NCBI RefSeq assembly: GCF_928381505.1
Contig: NZ_CAKMSJ010000010.1
Location: 1 to 64,000, forward strand
Direction: 5' to 3'
DNA: 64,000 nucleotides
From: Rothia endophytica
GTDB taxonomy: Bacteria; Actinomycetota; Actinomycetes; Actinomycetales; Micrococcaceae
Position numbers and translations under genes: made by a program. This document shows, in pieces, positions 36,524 to 44,727 of the stretch. Under the pieces are notes generated by a model that was not told where the DNA came from, searched no databases, and worked only from the letters and a program-made list of their open reading frames with translations. Numbering within the stretch: the first letter of the stretch is position 1; each line of letters starts with the position of its first letter.

Positions 36524-37831
36524 CTACTCAGCTGAAGCAGCCTCTTCGTTCTGACCCAGGAATGAGGTCAGGTCAACAGCCTTGCCGTCAGCGTCCTTAA
36601 CCTCAGCCTTGGCGAGAACTGCAGCCAGAGCCTTTGAACGGCGAACCTCGCCGACGATCATGCCGGACTGGCCGGAACCATCCAGCATCTGAGCGAACTG
36701 GTTGGGGTCCATGCCGTACTGCTGTGACATGGTGATGATGTAGTCGATAAGCTCTGACTGCTCAACGGATACATCTTCCTTCTCAGCAATAGCATCGAGG
36801 ATGATTTCGTTCTTGAAAGCCGCGATGGTGTTTTCACGAACCTCAGCGCGGTGCTCTTCGCTGTCGTGGTCATCCTCTGAACCGGGAGCGCTGAAGTGCT
36901 GCTCCACCTGCTCATCAATAACCTTCTCAGGCACTGGAATCTCAACAAGCTCAACCAGAGCTTCCAGAACCTTGTCGCGTGCCTCTGAGCCCTGCTCAGC
37001 AACCTTTGACTCTGCGGCCTGCTTAGCCAAATCAGCCTTCAACTCGTCGATGGTGTCGAACTCTGATGCCAGCTGAGCGAAGTCGTCGTCTGCCTCGGGC
37101 AATTCACGTTCCTTAACGGCGGTGACCTTAACCTTGACGGTTGCTTCCTCGCCGGCGTGCTCGCCGCCAGCCAGCTTGGTGGTGAAGGTAGCGTCTTCGT
37201 CAGCGGAGAGACCCAGAACAGCTTCATCCAGGCCATCCAGCATGGTGCCCGAGCCTACCTGGTAGGACAGGTCGTTAGCAGCGTCAACCTCTTCACCGTC
37301 AATTTCAGCAGCAATGTTGATGGTCAGGAAGTCGTCGTTAGCGGCAGGGCGCTCAATGGTCTTGAGGGTGCCGAAGCGACCGCGCAGGGCATCCAGTGCC
37401 TGCTTTTCGTCGTCCTCTGAAACCTCTACGTTTGCAACCTCAACCTTGATACCTTCATAGGAGGGCAGCTCAATTTCGGGCCGAACGGTAACCTCGATAG
37501 CCAGCTTGAGGTCAGCTTCGCGAGCGTCCTCTTCAGGCTTGGAAATGATGTCCAGCTCAGGCTGAGCCAAGGGGGTCAGGTCATTCTCGGCCAGAGCCTG
37601 TGAGTAGTAGCTGTTCAGTGCCTCGTTCAGTGCGTTTTCAACGATGAAATCGAAGCCTGCACGCTGCTCGATGAGAGCCTTGGGGGTCTTGCCCTTACGG
37701 AAGCCGGGAACATTAATCTGTCCTGCCAGGGTCTTGTAAGCGCGGTCAAGGTAAGGCTTGAACTCAGCGAAGGGGACCTCGACCTCAATCTTTGCGAGGG
37801 TCGGGTTGATCTTCTCGACGGCAGTCTTCAC
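36524..37831 (-). CDS. tig: Trigger factor
   Basis: Ribosome-bound chaperone and peptidyl-prolyl isomerase. The 435-residue protein starts [20 protein letters not shown] at the GTG at 37831, which is the standard N-terminus, with AGGAGA upstream. It has the ribosome-binding [11 protein letters not shown] loop (near 44-54; signature GFRxGKxP), the FKBP-like domain (about 150-245) and a helical C-terminal domain rich in Glu and Ala. It precedes the clp genes in the wider neighbourhood, as in mycobacteria. Confidence 0.97.
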   Translation of the reverse strand: MKTAVEKINPTLAKIEVEVPFAEFKPYLDRAYKTLAGQINVPGFRKGKTPKALIEQRAGFDFIVENALNEALNSYYSQALAENDLTPLAQPELDIISKPEEDAREADLKLAIEVTVRPEIELPSYEGIKVEVANVEVSEDDEKQALDALRGRFGTLKTIERPAANDDFLTINIAAEIDGEEVDAANDLSYQVGSGTMLDGLDEAVLGLSADEDATFTTKLAGGEHAGEEATVKVKVTAVKERELPEADDDFAQLASEFDTIDELKADLAKQAAESKVAEQGSEARDKVLEALVELVEIPVPEKVIDEQVEQHFSAPGSEDDHDSEEHRAEVRENTIAAFKNEIILDAIAEKEDVSVEQSELIDYIITMSQQYGMDPNQFAQMLDGSGQSGMIVGEVRRSKALAAVLAKAEVKDADGKAVDLTSFLGQNEEAASAE

Positions 37832-37904
37832 GTCCGTTGATCTCCTGATAATTGATGGGACCACAGCTCGGGTTTGAGCGGTGATATATCTTGGTTTGCG
37901 GGAA

Positions 37905-37937
37905 TAAAGCAAAAGACCCGCCGTTTCCGGCGGGTCT
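37905..37937 (-). terminator. Terminator of tRNA-Pro
   Basis: Stem agacccgccg / cggcgggtct with a short loop, followed by TTTTGC on the minus strand, 15 nt after the tRNA. Confidence 0.85.
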
Positions 37938-37950
37938 CGCGTTATTCACG

Positions 37951-38025
37951 TCGGGGTGACAGGATTCGAACCTGCGATCTCCTGCTCCCAAAGCAGGCGC
38001 GCTAGCCAAGCTACGCCACACCCCG
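37951..38025 (-). tRNA. tRNA-Pro (anticodon TGG)
   Basis: Cloverleaf on the minus strand: acceptor CGGGGTG / CACCCCG, anticodon stem CCTGC / GCAGG with loop TTTGGGA (anticodon TGG), T-arm GGTTCGAATCC. CCA is not encoded. Confidence 0.95.
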
Positions 38026-38150
38026 TTTTGCACGGAAGCAAATATGAGTTTACCTGTTCACCGCAGTTTTACCTAACCCAGGTTTTGGTTATGCTCTCAG
38101 CGTGTCTTCCAATCGGTCAATCACGCCCCTTAAACCAACACCATCAGCAT

Positions 38151-38179
38151 TTGACATGTAGCCCAAATGCGTGTTTACT
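38151..38179 (+). promoter_or_regulatory. Promoter of tRNA-Gly
   Basis: TTGACA (-35), 17-bp spacer, TTTACT (-10), with the tRNA beginning 34 nt downstream. A consensus-like housekeeping promoter. Confidence 0.75.
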
Positions 38180-38213
38180 TGAACAAGTCCTTCAAGGACA
38201 TAACTAAATATTC

Positions 38214-38287
38214 GGGGATGTAGCTTAATGGTAAAGCCTCAGTCTTCCAAACTGATTACGCGGGTTCGATTCCCGTCATCCCCTCCA
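38214..38287 (+). tRNA. tRNA-Gly (anticodon TCC)
   Basis: Acceptor GGGGATG / CATCCCC, anticodon stem TCAGT / ACTGA with loop CTTCCAA (anticodon TCC), T-arm GGTTCGATTCC; the 3' CCA appears to be encoded at 38285-38287. Confidence 0.95.
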
Positions 38288-38290
38288 CCT

Positions 38291-38326
38291 AAGACCCGGT
38301 AGCTGTAACGCGTACCGGGTCTTTTT
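38291..38326 (+). terminator. Terminator of tRNA-Gly
   Basis: Stem aagacccggta / taccgggtctt followed by TTTTG. Confidence 0.85.
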
Positions 38327-38389
38327 GCCTTGTAGAACAACGCGCTTGAGCGGTAGGCGAAGATGCACCCCTACAGCTAGAGGGGGCAC

Positions 38390-39622
38390 CTAGTGGTTTC
38401 GGAAACGGCGCGGTACTTCTGCGGCACCCAAAGATAGCATCAGCCGGTTAGCCCAGTTAAAGAAGGCAGCAGCGTTAATGATGTCAATCATATCACCGGT
38501 CTCAAGCCCTAATGCCTTCAGCTGATGCACATGGCGCTGCCCGAAATCGATGGGGGTGCGAGTCAGTGCAACGGTAGTATCACGGATAGCATTCCAGGTA
38601 TCTGACCCCAGATCAGCTCCAACACCCTGGTCCAGCAGCCGCTCTACGTCAGCAACCCTACCTGTTGATTCTTCGAGGGTACGAGCCGAATGAACAGAAG
38701 CGCAATAGATGCAACCGTTGAGCCGGGAAGCAACAGTCGCAGCAAGCTCCCGCTCAGCCCGCCCAATTCCGGTGTCAATGTTGTAAAAGATATCGAGGTC
38801 GGTCAAGGTTCGTGCTTTGAGCGCTTGAGGGTCCCTGGCTAATAGCCTGAAATAGGCTGATTTAGCCCGTTCCGGAAGAATCATGGCCTCCAGGTGCGCT
38901 TCCGTCAGTTCCTCTTCGCCCAGAATCGGCACCCAGGGTTTCCAGCCCAATGAATGGTGTACAAAGTGGCTAGGTTCCACCAGGTGGGGGTAGGTCAGCA
39001 CCTCATACACTCCCCCAGTTAGTGCCGTGGGTGCGCTACCCTCATCACTGGCCACGGTAATAGCAGGTGCAGTGGAGGCAGGGGCCGGTAACGGCGCAGT
39101 CTCTCGCCCGTCCAGCACGACTAGCCCGTGCACCACTCGCAGCTGAAAGGCCAGAAAAGAAACCAACTGAGCCACAGTAACGGTCTCGTCTTCAGTAAAA
39201 ACCTTGGCCAAAGCCGCTAGCCGCTCCGGGGTGCTATCAACAGGGTTAAAGACGAGGAAGTGGGAGAAATCTAGTGCAGCTACCAGTCGCTGGCCGAGAG
39301 CATCGGCATGAGGTAGGGTTGCGGCTGAGAACCATCGTGCCTGCCCCTGCTCTGCCGGTCCGCTACCCCAGGTGTTCAAACCGGCAGCTACAGCCTCAGC
39401 CACAGGTTGCATCAGGCCTGGGTTTTCATCGCCTAGAAGATCAAAATAAAATTCAGCTACTGGGGACCGGTGCAGACCAGCAACAAATGCTGCGACAGCG
39501 TAGCGTTCTGGCAGCTCTCCCTCCAAAAGTGCCTCAAAACTAAGTTGGGCATTGTCTTTTGCCTGGAGCCGATCATTGCGTTCAGCCAGGTCTGTGCCTG
39601 ATAAGAAGTTAATAATATCCAT
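38390..39622 (-). CDS. Fused CMD / alkylhydroperoxidase-like protein (Avi_7170-Avi_7169 type)
   Basis: A 410-residue protein made of two AhpD/carboxymuconolactone-decarboxylase-like halves. The C-terminal half (about 225-410) has the redox motif CIYCASVH near residue 304, of AhpD type, and the segment GWKPWVPILGEEEL that marks the peroxidase-like Avi_7169 family. The N-terminal half (about 1-190) resembles the Avi_7170 CMD family and lacks CxxC. These two families are usually separate neighbours beside peptide-type ABC transporters; here they are joined. ATG 39622 has AGAGGA upstream. Last gene of the transporter operon, 25 nt after the ATPase. Substrate unknown; a reductive or peroxide-handling role is inferred. 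Confidence 0.8.
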   Translation of the reverse strand: MDIINFLSGTDLAERNDRLQAKDNAQLSFEALLEGELPERYAVAAFVAGLHRSPVAEFYFDLLGDENPGLMQPVAEAVAAGLNTWGSGPAEQGQARWFSAATLPHADALGQRLVAALDFSHFLVFNPVDSTPERLAALAKVFTEDETVTVAQLVSFLAFQLRVVHGLVVLDGRETAPLPAPASTAPAITVASDEGSAPTALTGGVYEVLTYPHLVEPSHFVHHSLGWKPWVPILGEEELTEAHLEAMILPERAKSAYFRLLARDPQALKARTLTDLDIFYNIDTGIGRAERELAATVASRLNGCIYCASVHSARTLEESTGRVADVERLLDQGVGADLGSDTWNAIRDTTVALTRTPIDFGQRHVHQLKALGLETGDMIDIINAAAFFNWANRLMLSLGAAEVPRRFRNH

Positions 39623-39647
39623 TTTGTATCCTCTTAGCAGTTGCTTC

Positions 39648-41210
39648 TTAGAGCCCCAGGTTGTAGTTGCCGTGACGATAGCTAGCACCTGGGATTGCCC
39701 CGAGTAAGGTGCGGGTGAAGTCTGACTGAGGGTTGGTAAAGACGTGGGCGGTCTCTCCGTGCTCTACCTGCCGCCCCCGGCTCATCACCGTCACGGTATC
39801 CGATATTTGACGCACCACAGCTAAATCGTGGGAAATAAAGAGGTAGGTCAGTCCAAGCTCTTGCTGAAGCTTTTCAAGCAAGCGCAGGATTTGTGCCTGA
39901 ACGGTTACATCCAGCGCTGAAACCGCTTCATCCAATACCACCACATCGGGTTCAAGAATAAGCGCTCTGGCAATTGCAACTCGCTGGCGTTGCCCACCTG
40001 AAAGTTCCCGCGGACGACGGTTGGCTAGCTCGGGGCTCAACGAGACAAGTTCTAGATAGTCCTGAACCCTTTGTTGGATTTGCTTCTTCGTAAGATTAGT
40101 AAAATTCACCAGCCCCTCGCCAATGGCCTTACCTATAGTCTGCCGCGGGTTCAGTGATGAGTAGGGGTTTTGGTATACCATCTGCACTTTTTGGCGGAGG
40201 GCACGAGAGGGTTTTAGCTTCACGCCATCCAGGGTAATCTGCCCTGAGGACGGTGTGAGCAAGCCAGCAATGGCTCGGGCCGCTGTCGTTTTACCCGAAC
40301 CTGATTCCCCTACAATAGCGTGGGTGCTCCCCCGGGTAACCTCGAAGCTCAAACCTTCTAAAGCGGTAAAGTTGCCATAGACCTGCCCCAGATTTTCGAC
40401 GCTGAGTATGATCTCCTCTTCTCTAGTAGAGGGTCTAAGAGGAGCCTGTGAGCCGGTGGCTAGTGAGGGAGCATCGGCAAGTAGCCGCTGGGTATAGGGC
40501 TGCCGCGGGTTGGCTAAGACATGAGCTGCAAGACCTTCTTCAACGACTGCTCCCTGTTGCATGACGACGATGCGGTGGGCTCTGTCCCCAGCAACCGCCA
40601 AATCATGGGTGATCAGTAGAATTCCGATGCCCAGCTCTTCACGCATCTGGTCTAGAAGATCAAGGATTACCTTCTGCACGGTCACATCGAGGGCACTGGT
40701 TGGTTCATCGGCGATCAACAGATCTGGCTCGAGAGCGAGTGCCGCTGCGATGAGGACGCGCTGGTTCATGCCACCCGATAACTCATGGGGGTACTGCTTG
40801 TAGCGTATTTCGGGTTGATCAATACCCACCTTTTCAAGCAGTCTTAACACTTTAGATTTCACATGAGCATGGCCGTGAATTCTCAGACCTTCAGCCACGG
40901 ATTCACCGATGGTTTTGGTGGGGTTGAGGGAGTTTGTTGGGTCTTGGGGAATCAGCCCTACCCTTTTCCCCCTCATAACAGGTGTCACGGGCTGGTCGGT
41001 GAGTGTAATGGCACCTGCTGATACTGAAGCGTTATCTGGCAGCAAGCCGATGATTGCCAGGGCGCTGGTTGATTTACCGGAGCCAGATTCCCCCACAATC
41101 GCGGTGGTTTGGCCGCGTTCTACGGTCAGATTAATTCCGTGAACAGCCTGAACTGTACCCGATGAGGTGGTGTAGCTGACGTTGAGGTCGGTAACGTTGA
41201 GTAGGCTCAT
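39648..41210 (-). CDS. Peptide/nickel-type ABC transporter, fused double ATPase
   Basis: 520 residues containing two complete ATPase domains, equivalent to DppD and DppF joined. Walker A GESGSGKST occurs at 40-48 and GESGSGKTT near 300, with signatures LSGGMNQRV and LSGGQRQRV and the two Walker B motifs LLIADEPTSALD and VVVLDEAVSALD. The second domain has Ala in place of the usual Pro-Thr. Start overlaps the permease stop (ATGA). It powers the importer formed by the two upstream permeases. Confidence 0.93.
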   Translation of the reverse strand: MSLLNVTDLNVSYTTSSGTVQAVHGINLTVERGQTTAIVGESGSGKSTSALAIIGLLPDNASVSAGAITLTDQPVTPVMRGKRVGLIPQDPTNSLNPTKTIGESVAEGLRIHGHAHVKSKVLRLLEKVGIDQPEIRYKQYPHELSGGMNQRVLIAAALALEPDLLIADEPTSALDVTVQKVILDLLDQMREELGIGILLITHDLAVAGDRAHRIVVMQQGAVVEEGLAAHVLANPRQPYTQRLLADAPSLATGSQAPLRPSTREEEIILSVENLGQVYGNFTALEGLSFEVTRGSTHAIVGESGSGKTTAARAIAGLLTPSSGQITLDGVKLKPSRALRQKVQMVYQNPYSSLNPRQTIGKAIGEGLVNFTNLTKKQIQQRVQDYLELVSLSPELANRRPRELSGGQRQRVAIARALILEPDVVVLDEAVSALDVTVQAQILRLLEKLQQELGLTYLFISHDLAVVRQISDTVTVMSRGRQVEHGETAHVFTNPQSDFTRTLLGAIPGASYRHGNYNLGL

Positions 41211-42010
41211 GCTTGCCCCTCCTGATTAATGATGTGGCTGATATGGTTTGCAGCTAGCACAACGGCAACGATGACAGCACCGGGTAGCAGGGTCAGCCAC
41301 CAGCTGGTGGCGAGGTAGGCGCGGGAGTCTGCAATGAGTAGCCCCCATTCCGGAGTGGGCGGCGGGGTGCCGTAGCCCAGAAACCCTAGAGTTGCCAGTT
41401 GAAGCAGGGCCGAGGCGAATTGCAGGGCAACCAGAGCCAGAACCGGGGTTAGGGAGTTGGGCAGGACATGCCTGATGAGGACGGCGGTGCGGGTGGAACC
41501 TACTCCATAGGCTGCTTCAACGTAGTCGCTTGAGACCACGGACAGCACCTGGGAGCGCACCAGCCGTGCGAACATTGCAATGGAGGTAACACCTACAGCG
41601 ATGGCTGCGTTCATGGTGCCGAAACCGAGCAGGATGAGGACGGCAAGGCTCAGGAGCAAAGATGGGATGGAGAGCAGAACGTCTACTGTTCGCATGATAA
41701 TTGTCTCTGCTTTACCGCGTAAGGTGCCTGCAATGACACCAAGGAAGGTACCGATGATGAGGCCAACGAGGACGGCGACTAGAGCGCCGAGCAGTGAGTT
41801 GCGCGCTCCATAGATCACCCTGGTATAGAGGTCTCTACCCACGGAGTCTGTGCCAAACCAGTGGGTGGCGCTGGGTGCTAGCAGGGCTCGATCATCACCG
41901 ATAATGGGGTCCCCCTGCGTGAAGAGCCCCGGGGCTAGTGCCCACAGGATGGCTGTCGCCAAAATAAGGTAAGCAAGAAGTGCTGTGGGTTTGGTGTAGG
42001 CAGTTTTCAT
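41207..42010 (-). CDS. Peptide/nickel-type ABC transporter permease (DppC-like)
   Basis: 267-residue inner membrane permease of the binding-protein-dependent transport family, with about six membrane segments. Typical DppC features: N-terminal first segment, LAPSATHWFGTDSVGRDLYTRVIYGARNSL, and the EAA loop EAAYGVGSTRTAVLIRHVLPN. Overlaps its neighbours on both sides by 4 nt, so the operon is tightly coupled. Confidence 0.93.
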   Translation of the reverse strand: MKTAYTKPTALLAYLILATAILWALAPGLFTQGDPIIGDDRALLAPSATHWFGTDSVGRDLYTRVIYGARNSLLGALVAVLVGLIIGTFLGVIAGTLRGKAETIIMRTVDVLLSIPSLLLSLAVLILLGFGTMNAAIAVGVTSIAMFARLVRSQVLSVVSSDYVEAAYGVGSTRTAVLIRHVLPNSLTPVLALVALQFASALLQLATLGFLGYGTPPPTPEWGLLIADSRAYLATSWWLTLLPGAVIVAVVLAANHISHIINQEGQA

Positions 42011-42948
42011 GAGTTTGCCTTACTGCGCAGTCGGGGGTCGAGGACCGGGTAGAGCAGATCGACGATGAGATTAATGATGATGTAGGCGGTAGCTGCGGTG
42101 ACAACTACTGCGAGCAGGACAGGGGTGTCTCGGTTAGCAACAGCTTGCACGGTAAGGTTTCCTAGCCCGGCGCGTCCAAAGACGGCTTCAGTGACCACGG
42201 CCCCGCTGACCAGTTCGCCAAAAAGAACCCCGGCGATGGTGATAGCGGGCATCATGGCATTGCGTAGCACATCGCGGAAGAAGATCCACCGTTCGCTAGC
42301 TCCCCTGGCTCGGATAACCTGCACGAAGGGTTGGGGGTACACTTCATCGATGCTGCGGACCAGCACTTGGGCAAGCGGGGCTGAGATGGGAACGGCTAGG
42401 GTGAGCACGGGCAGAATAAGGTCCTGTATGTTGCTTGCACCGTAGACAGGTACCCAGCCGAGCTGGAAGGAGATCATCTGAATGAGCACGATACCGATGA
42501 GGAAACTGGGGATTGAACTCATGAAGGCCGGAAGTGCTCTGACCGTGCGCCTGAGCCAGCCCAGTCCAGGCAACGTCGAGGCAAATGCAATGCAAAAAGC
42601 TAGCACTATGGACGCAGCGAAGGCTAAGAAAGCCAGAGTTAGGGTACCTGGCAGTGCTGATTTCATCAGATTGCTGACCGTGGTGCCTGAATTAACAGAG
42701 TATCCAAAGTTACCCGTCAAAAAATTGGCCAGCGTCATAAAGTACTGAATAATCAGGGGTTGATCTAGGCCGTAGGATTCCCTAATCTGGGAAACTTCAG
42801 CCTCTGACAAACCAAGTTCAGGGTTGGAGTAACGGGTAGTGACCGCATCTCCGGGTAATGCTGTGAGCAGGATGAAGGCAAGGGTGAATGCTGCCAGCAA
42901 AACCAGTATCGCTTGCCCTACCCTCAGTAATACTTGTGTGCTTTTCAT
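42007..42948 (-). CDS. Peptide/nickel-type ABC transporter permease (DppB-like)
   Basis: 313 residues, six membrane segments, with the DppB-type N-terminus ending LTALPGDAVTTRYSNPE and the EAA-like coupling loop VIRARGASERWIFFRDVLRNAMMP. Begins 6 nt after the binding-protein stop and overlaps the DppC-like gene by 4 nt. Forms the channel with the DppC-like subunit. Confidence 0.93.
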   Translation of the reverse strand: MKSTQVLLRVGQAILVLLAAFTLAFILLTALPGDAVTTRYSNPELGLSEAEVSQIRESYGLDQPLIIQYFMTLANFLTGNFGYSVNSGTTVSNLMKSALPGTLTLAFLAFAASIVLAFCIAFASTLPGLGWLRRTVRALPAFMSSIPSFLIGIVLIQMISFQLGWVPVYGASNIQDLILPVLTLAVPISAPLAQVLVRSIDEVYPQPFVQVIRARGASERWIFFRDVLRNAMMPAITIAGVLFGELVSGAVVTEAVFGRAGLGNLTVQAVANRDTPVLLAVVVTAATAYIIINLIVDLLYPVLDPRLRSKANS

Positions 42949-42954
42949 TGGTTT

Positions 42955-44583
42955 TTAGCTTTCAATTCTTACGCTGTAAAAAGAGGGGCGGCCGATGGGG
43001 TCAGTCATGAAATCTTTGACCGCGGGTTGAAGACCGAAGACCTGGGGTTCTTCGAAGATAGGGATGCTGTACGCCTTATCGATGAGCAGCTGCTGTATCT
43101 TGGCTGAGTTGGCGGCTCTTTCTTCGTCGCTGGCAGCCTGGGCTACGGCAAAAGTGAGGTCTTCAAGTTCCTGATCGCCGATGGTCTGCGTATCTGGGTT
43201 GAGGTTGAGCAGGGTGTCCCGGTTTTCTGAGCAGTACTGGCTTTTGATGACGTCGTAATCCGCGCGTCCTACCATGGATGAGTTGATCTGGATGATGTTG
43301 TGATCCAGAGTCGCTGCACTTTGGGCTGACCTGTCACCGGGGAAGATGTTGATTTCTATGCCTATCCGCCGCAACTGTTCTTGAATGACCGTTGATTGCT
43401 CCCTATTGCGGGGCTGGACGGGGCTCCAATTGACGGTGAGGGACAGTCTGTTGCCGCCCTTGGTGCGGATGCCGTCCTCTCCAGGTACCCACCCGGCGTC
43501 ATCCAGTAGCCGCTGGGCCTCGGTAGGGTCATAACGGTAGGCCTCGCTGTGGTCCACGTAGCCCAGCGCGGTGGACGCCAGCGGGCCAGTCGCCATCTTG
43601 TAGCGGGGCGAGAAGAGGGTGGTGAGTATGTGCTGGCGGTCAATTCCATAGCCGATGGCACGGCGCACCCGAATGTCAGAAAGTAGCGGGTGCTGAAACC
43701 GCAGGTCCCAGGAGTTATTGACGCCGTTGGTTGCTGCCGCCACGATTTTCAGCCCCTGGTCAAGCAGGTGGTCTTCGACCGGCGCCTCAATCTGCCGTGC
43801 AATATGGGCCTGGTTAGCGATGAGGGCACCAACCCGCACCGAGTCTTCACTCGCAAGGGCAATGGTGATCCGGTCTAGATTAGCTCTGCCTTGATGCTCA
43901 AGGATAGGCGGTGCCCAGGCGTAATCGCCCCGTGCTTCTAGAACCAGTTCGGTACCAAGCTTTTCATCCGTGATGACAAAGGGGCCAGATGCAATAATCT
44001 CCGTAGCATTTCCCGGCCCGAACCCAGTGTTATCTAGCTCCAAAGTAGCGTCAGACAGTAGCCCTGCGTTCATAGAGCTAGTTGCTTGCGGAAAACCTAG
44101 GGCAGGTTTTTCAAAGTAGAACTTGACGGTATAGTCATCGAGCACTTCACTGCGGAGGTAACCCGTAATTTGTTCAGAAACTGTGAGTTTTCGGTTCTTA
44201 TCCCCCAGGCCAAACAGGTCAAAGTTACGAGCAACGTTGCGGGCATCGAGTCTGCTTCCATCAGAGTGGGTCACTCCCCGGCGCAGCCTGAACGTGAATT
44301 CGGTGCCGTCTTGGTTGATTTCGGGTAGTTCTTCAGCAATCCAGGGGTGTAGTTGCTTGGTTTCAGGGTGCTGATAGAGCAGCCGGTCCGCGATATTATT
44401 CATGACCCCACCATTAGGGTAGAAGCCAACCGACGGCGGGTAGAGGGAGGTGAAAAAGGCAGATTCGAGGTAGGTTAAGGAGGTGTCAGAAACAGGTTCA
44501 GAACCGTCAGCTGCGCAGCCGGCAGCCCCTAAAATGCCACCTGCTGATACAAGGGTTACAAATTGTCGCCGGGTAAAAGCCAC
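42955..44583 (-). CDS. ABC transporter substrate-binding lipoprotein (KPN_01854-like)
   Basis: 542-residue class C (DppA/OppA-type) binding protein. The N-terminus FTRRQFVTLVSAGG is a Tat signal with a lipobox GAAGC (C23), so it is exported folded and anchored. Domain signature features include LYQHPETKQLHPWIAEELP, FRLRRGVTHSDGSRLDARNVARNFD and VRRAIGYGIDRQHI. The sequence and its CMD/peroxidase-type partner suggest the binding-protein family known as KPN_01854. Tat export hints at a bound cofactor or a need to fold inside. First gene of the five-gene operon; ligand unknown. Confidence 0.88.
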   Translation of the reverse strand: MAFTRRQFVTLVSAGGILGAAGCAADGSEPVSDTSLTYLESAFFTSLYPPSVGFYPNGGVMNNIADRLLYQHPETKQLHPWIAEELPEINQDGTEFTFRLRRGVTHSDGSRLDARNVARNFDLFGLGDKNRKLTVSEQITGYLRSEVLDDYTVKFYFEKPALGFPQATSSMNAGLLSDATLELDNTGFGPGNATEIIASGPFVITDEKLGTELVLEARGDYAWAPPILEHQGRANLDRITIALASEDSVRVGALIANQAHIARQIEAPVEDHLLDQGLKIVAAATNGVNNSWDLRFQHPLLSDIRVRRAIGYGIDRQHILTTLFSPRYKMATGPLASTALGYVDHSEAYRYDPTEAQRLLDDAGWVPGEDGIRTKGGNRLSLTVNWSPVQPRNREQSTVIQEQLRRIGIEINIFPGDRSAQSAATLDHNIIQINSSMVGRADYDVIKSQYCSENRDTLLNLNPDTQTIGDQELEDLTFAVAQAASDEERAANSAKIQQLLIDKAYSIPIFEEPQVFGLQPAVKDFMTDPIGRPSFYSVRIES

Positions 44584-44692
44584 GGGTGATTTCCTTCAAT
44601 ATTGGCCAGAGTTGCGAACTATTACGCCCCTCTAACGAGTGTGGTATCGCGGTGATAGGTTGGATGAGCGGTCACCGTTTCGTCATGAAAAA

Positions 44693-44704
44693 ACTAACGT
44701 TAGT
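44693..44704. promoter_or_regulatory. Palindrome ACTAACGTTAGT, candidate operator
   Basis: A 12-bp perfect palindrome in the 144-bp gap between the divergent binding-protein gene and FAD protein gene, 24 bp before the latter's GTG. Size and position fit a dimeric repressor such as a TetR-type protein, but no regulator gene lies in the window. Confidence 0.45.
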
Positions 44705-44727
44705 CATCAGAATTCAAAGGAATCAAT

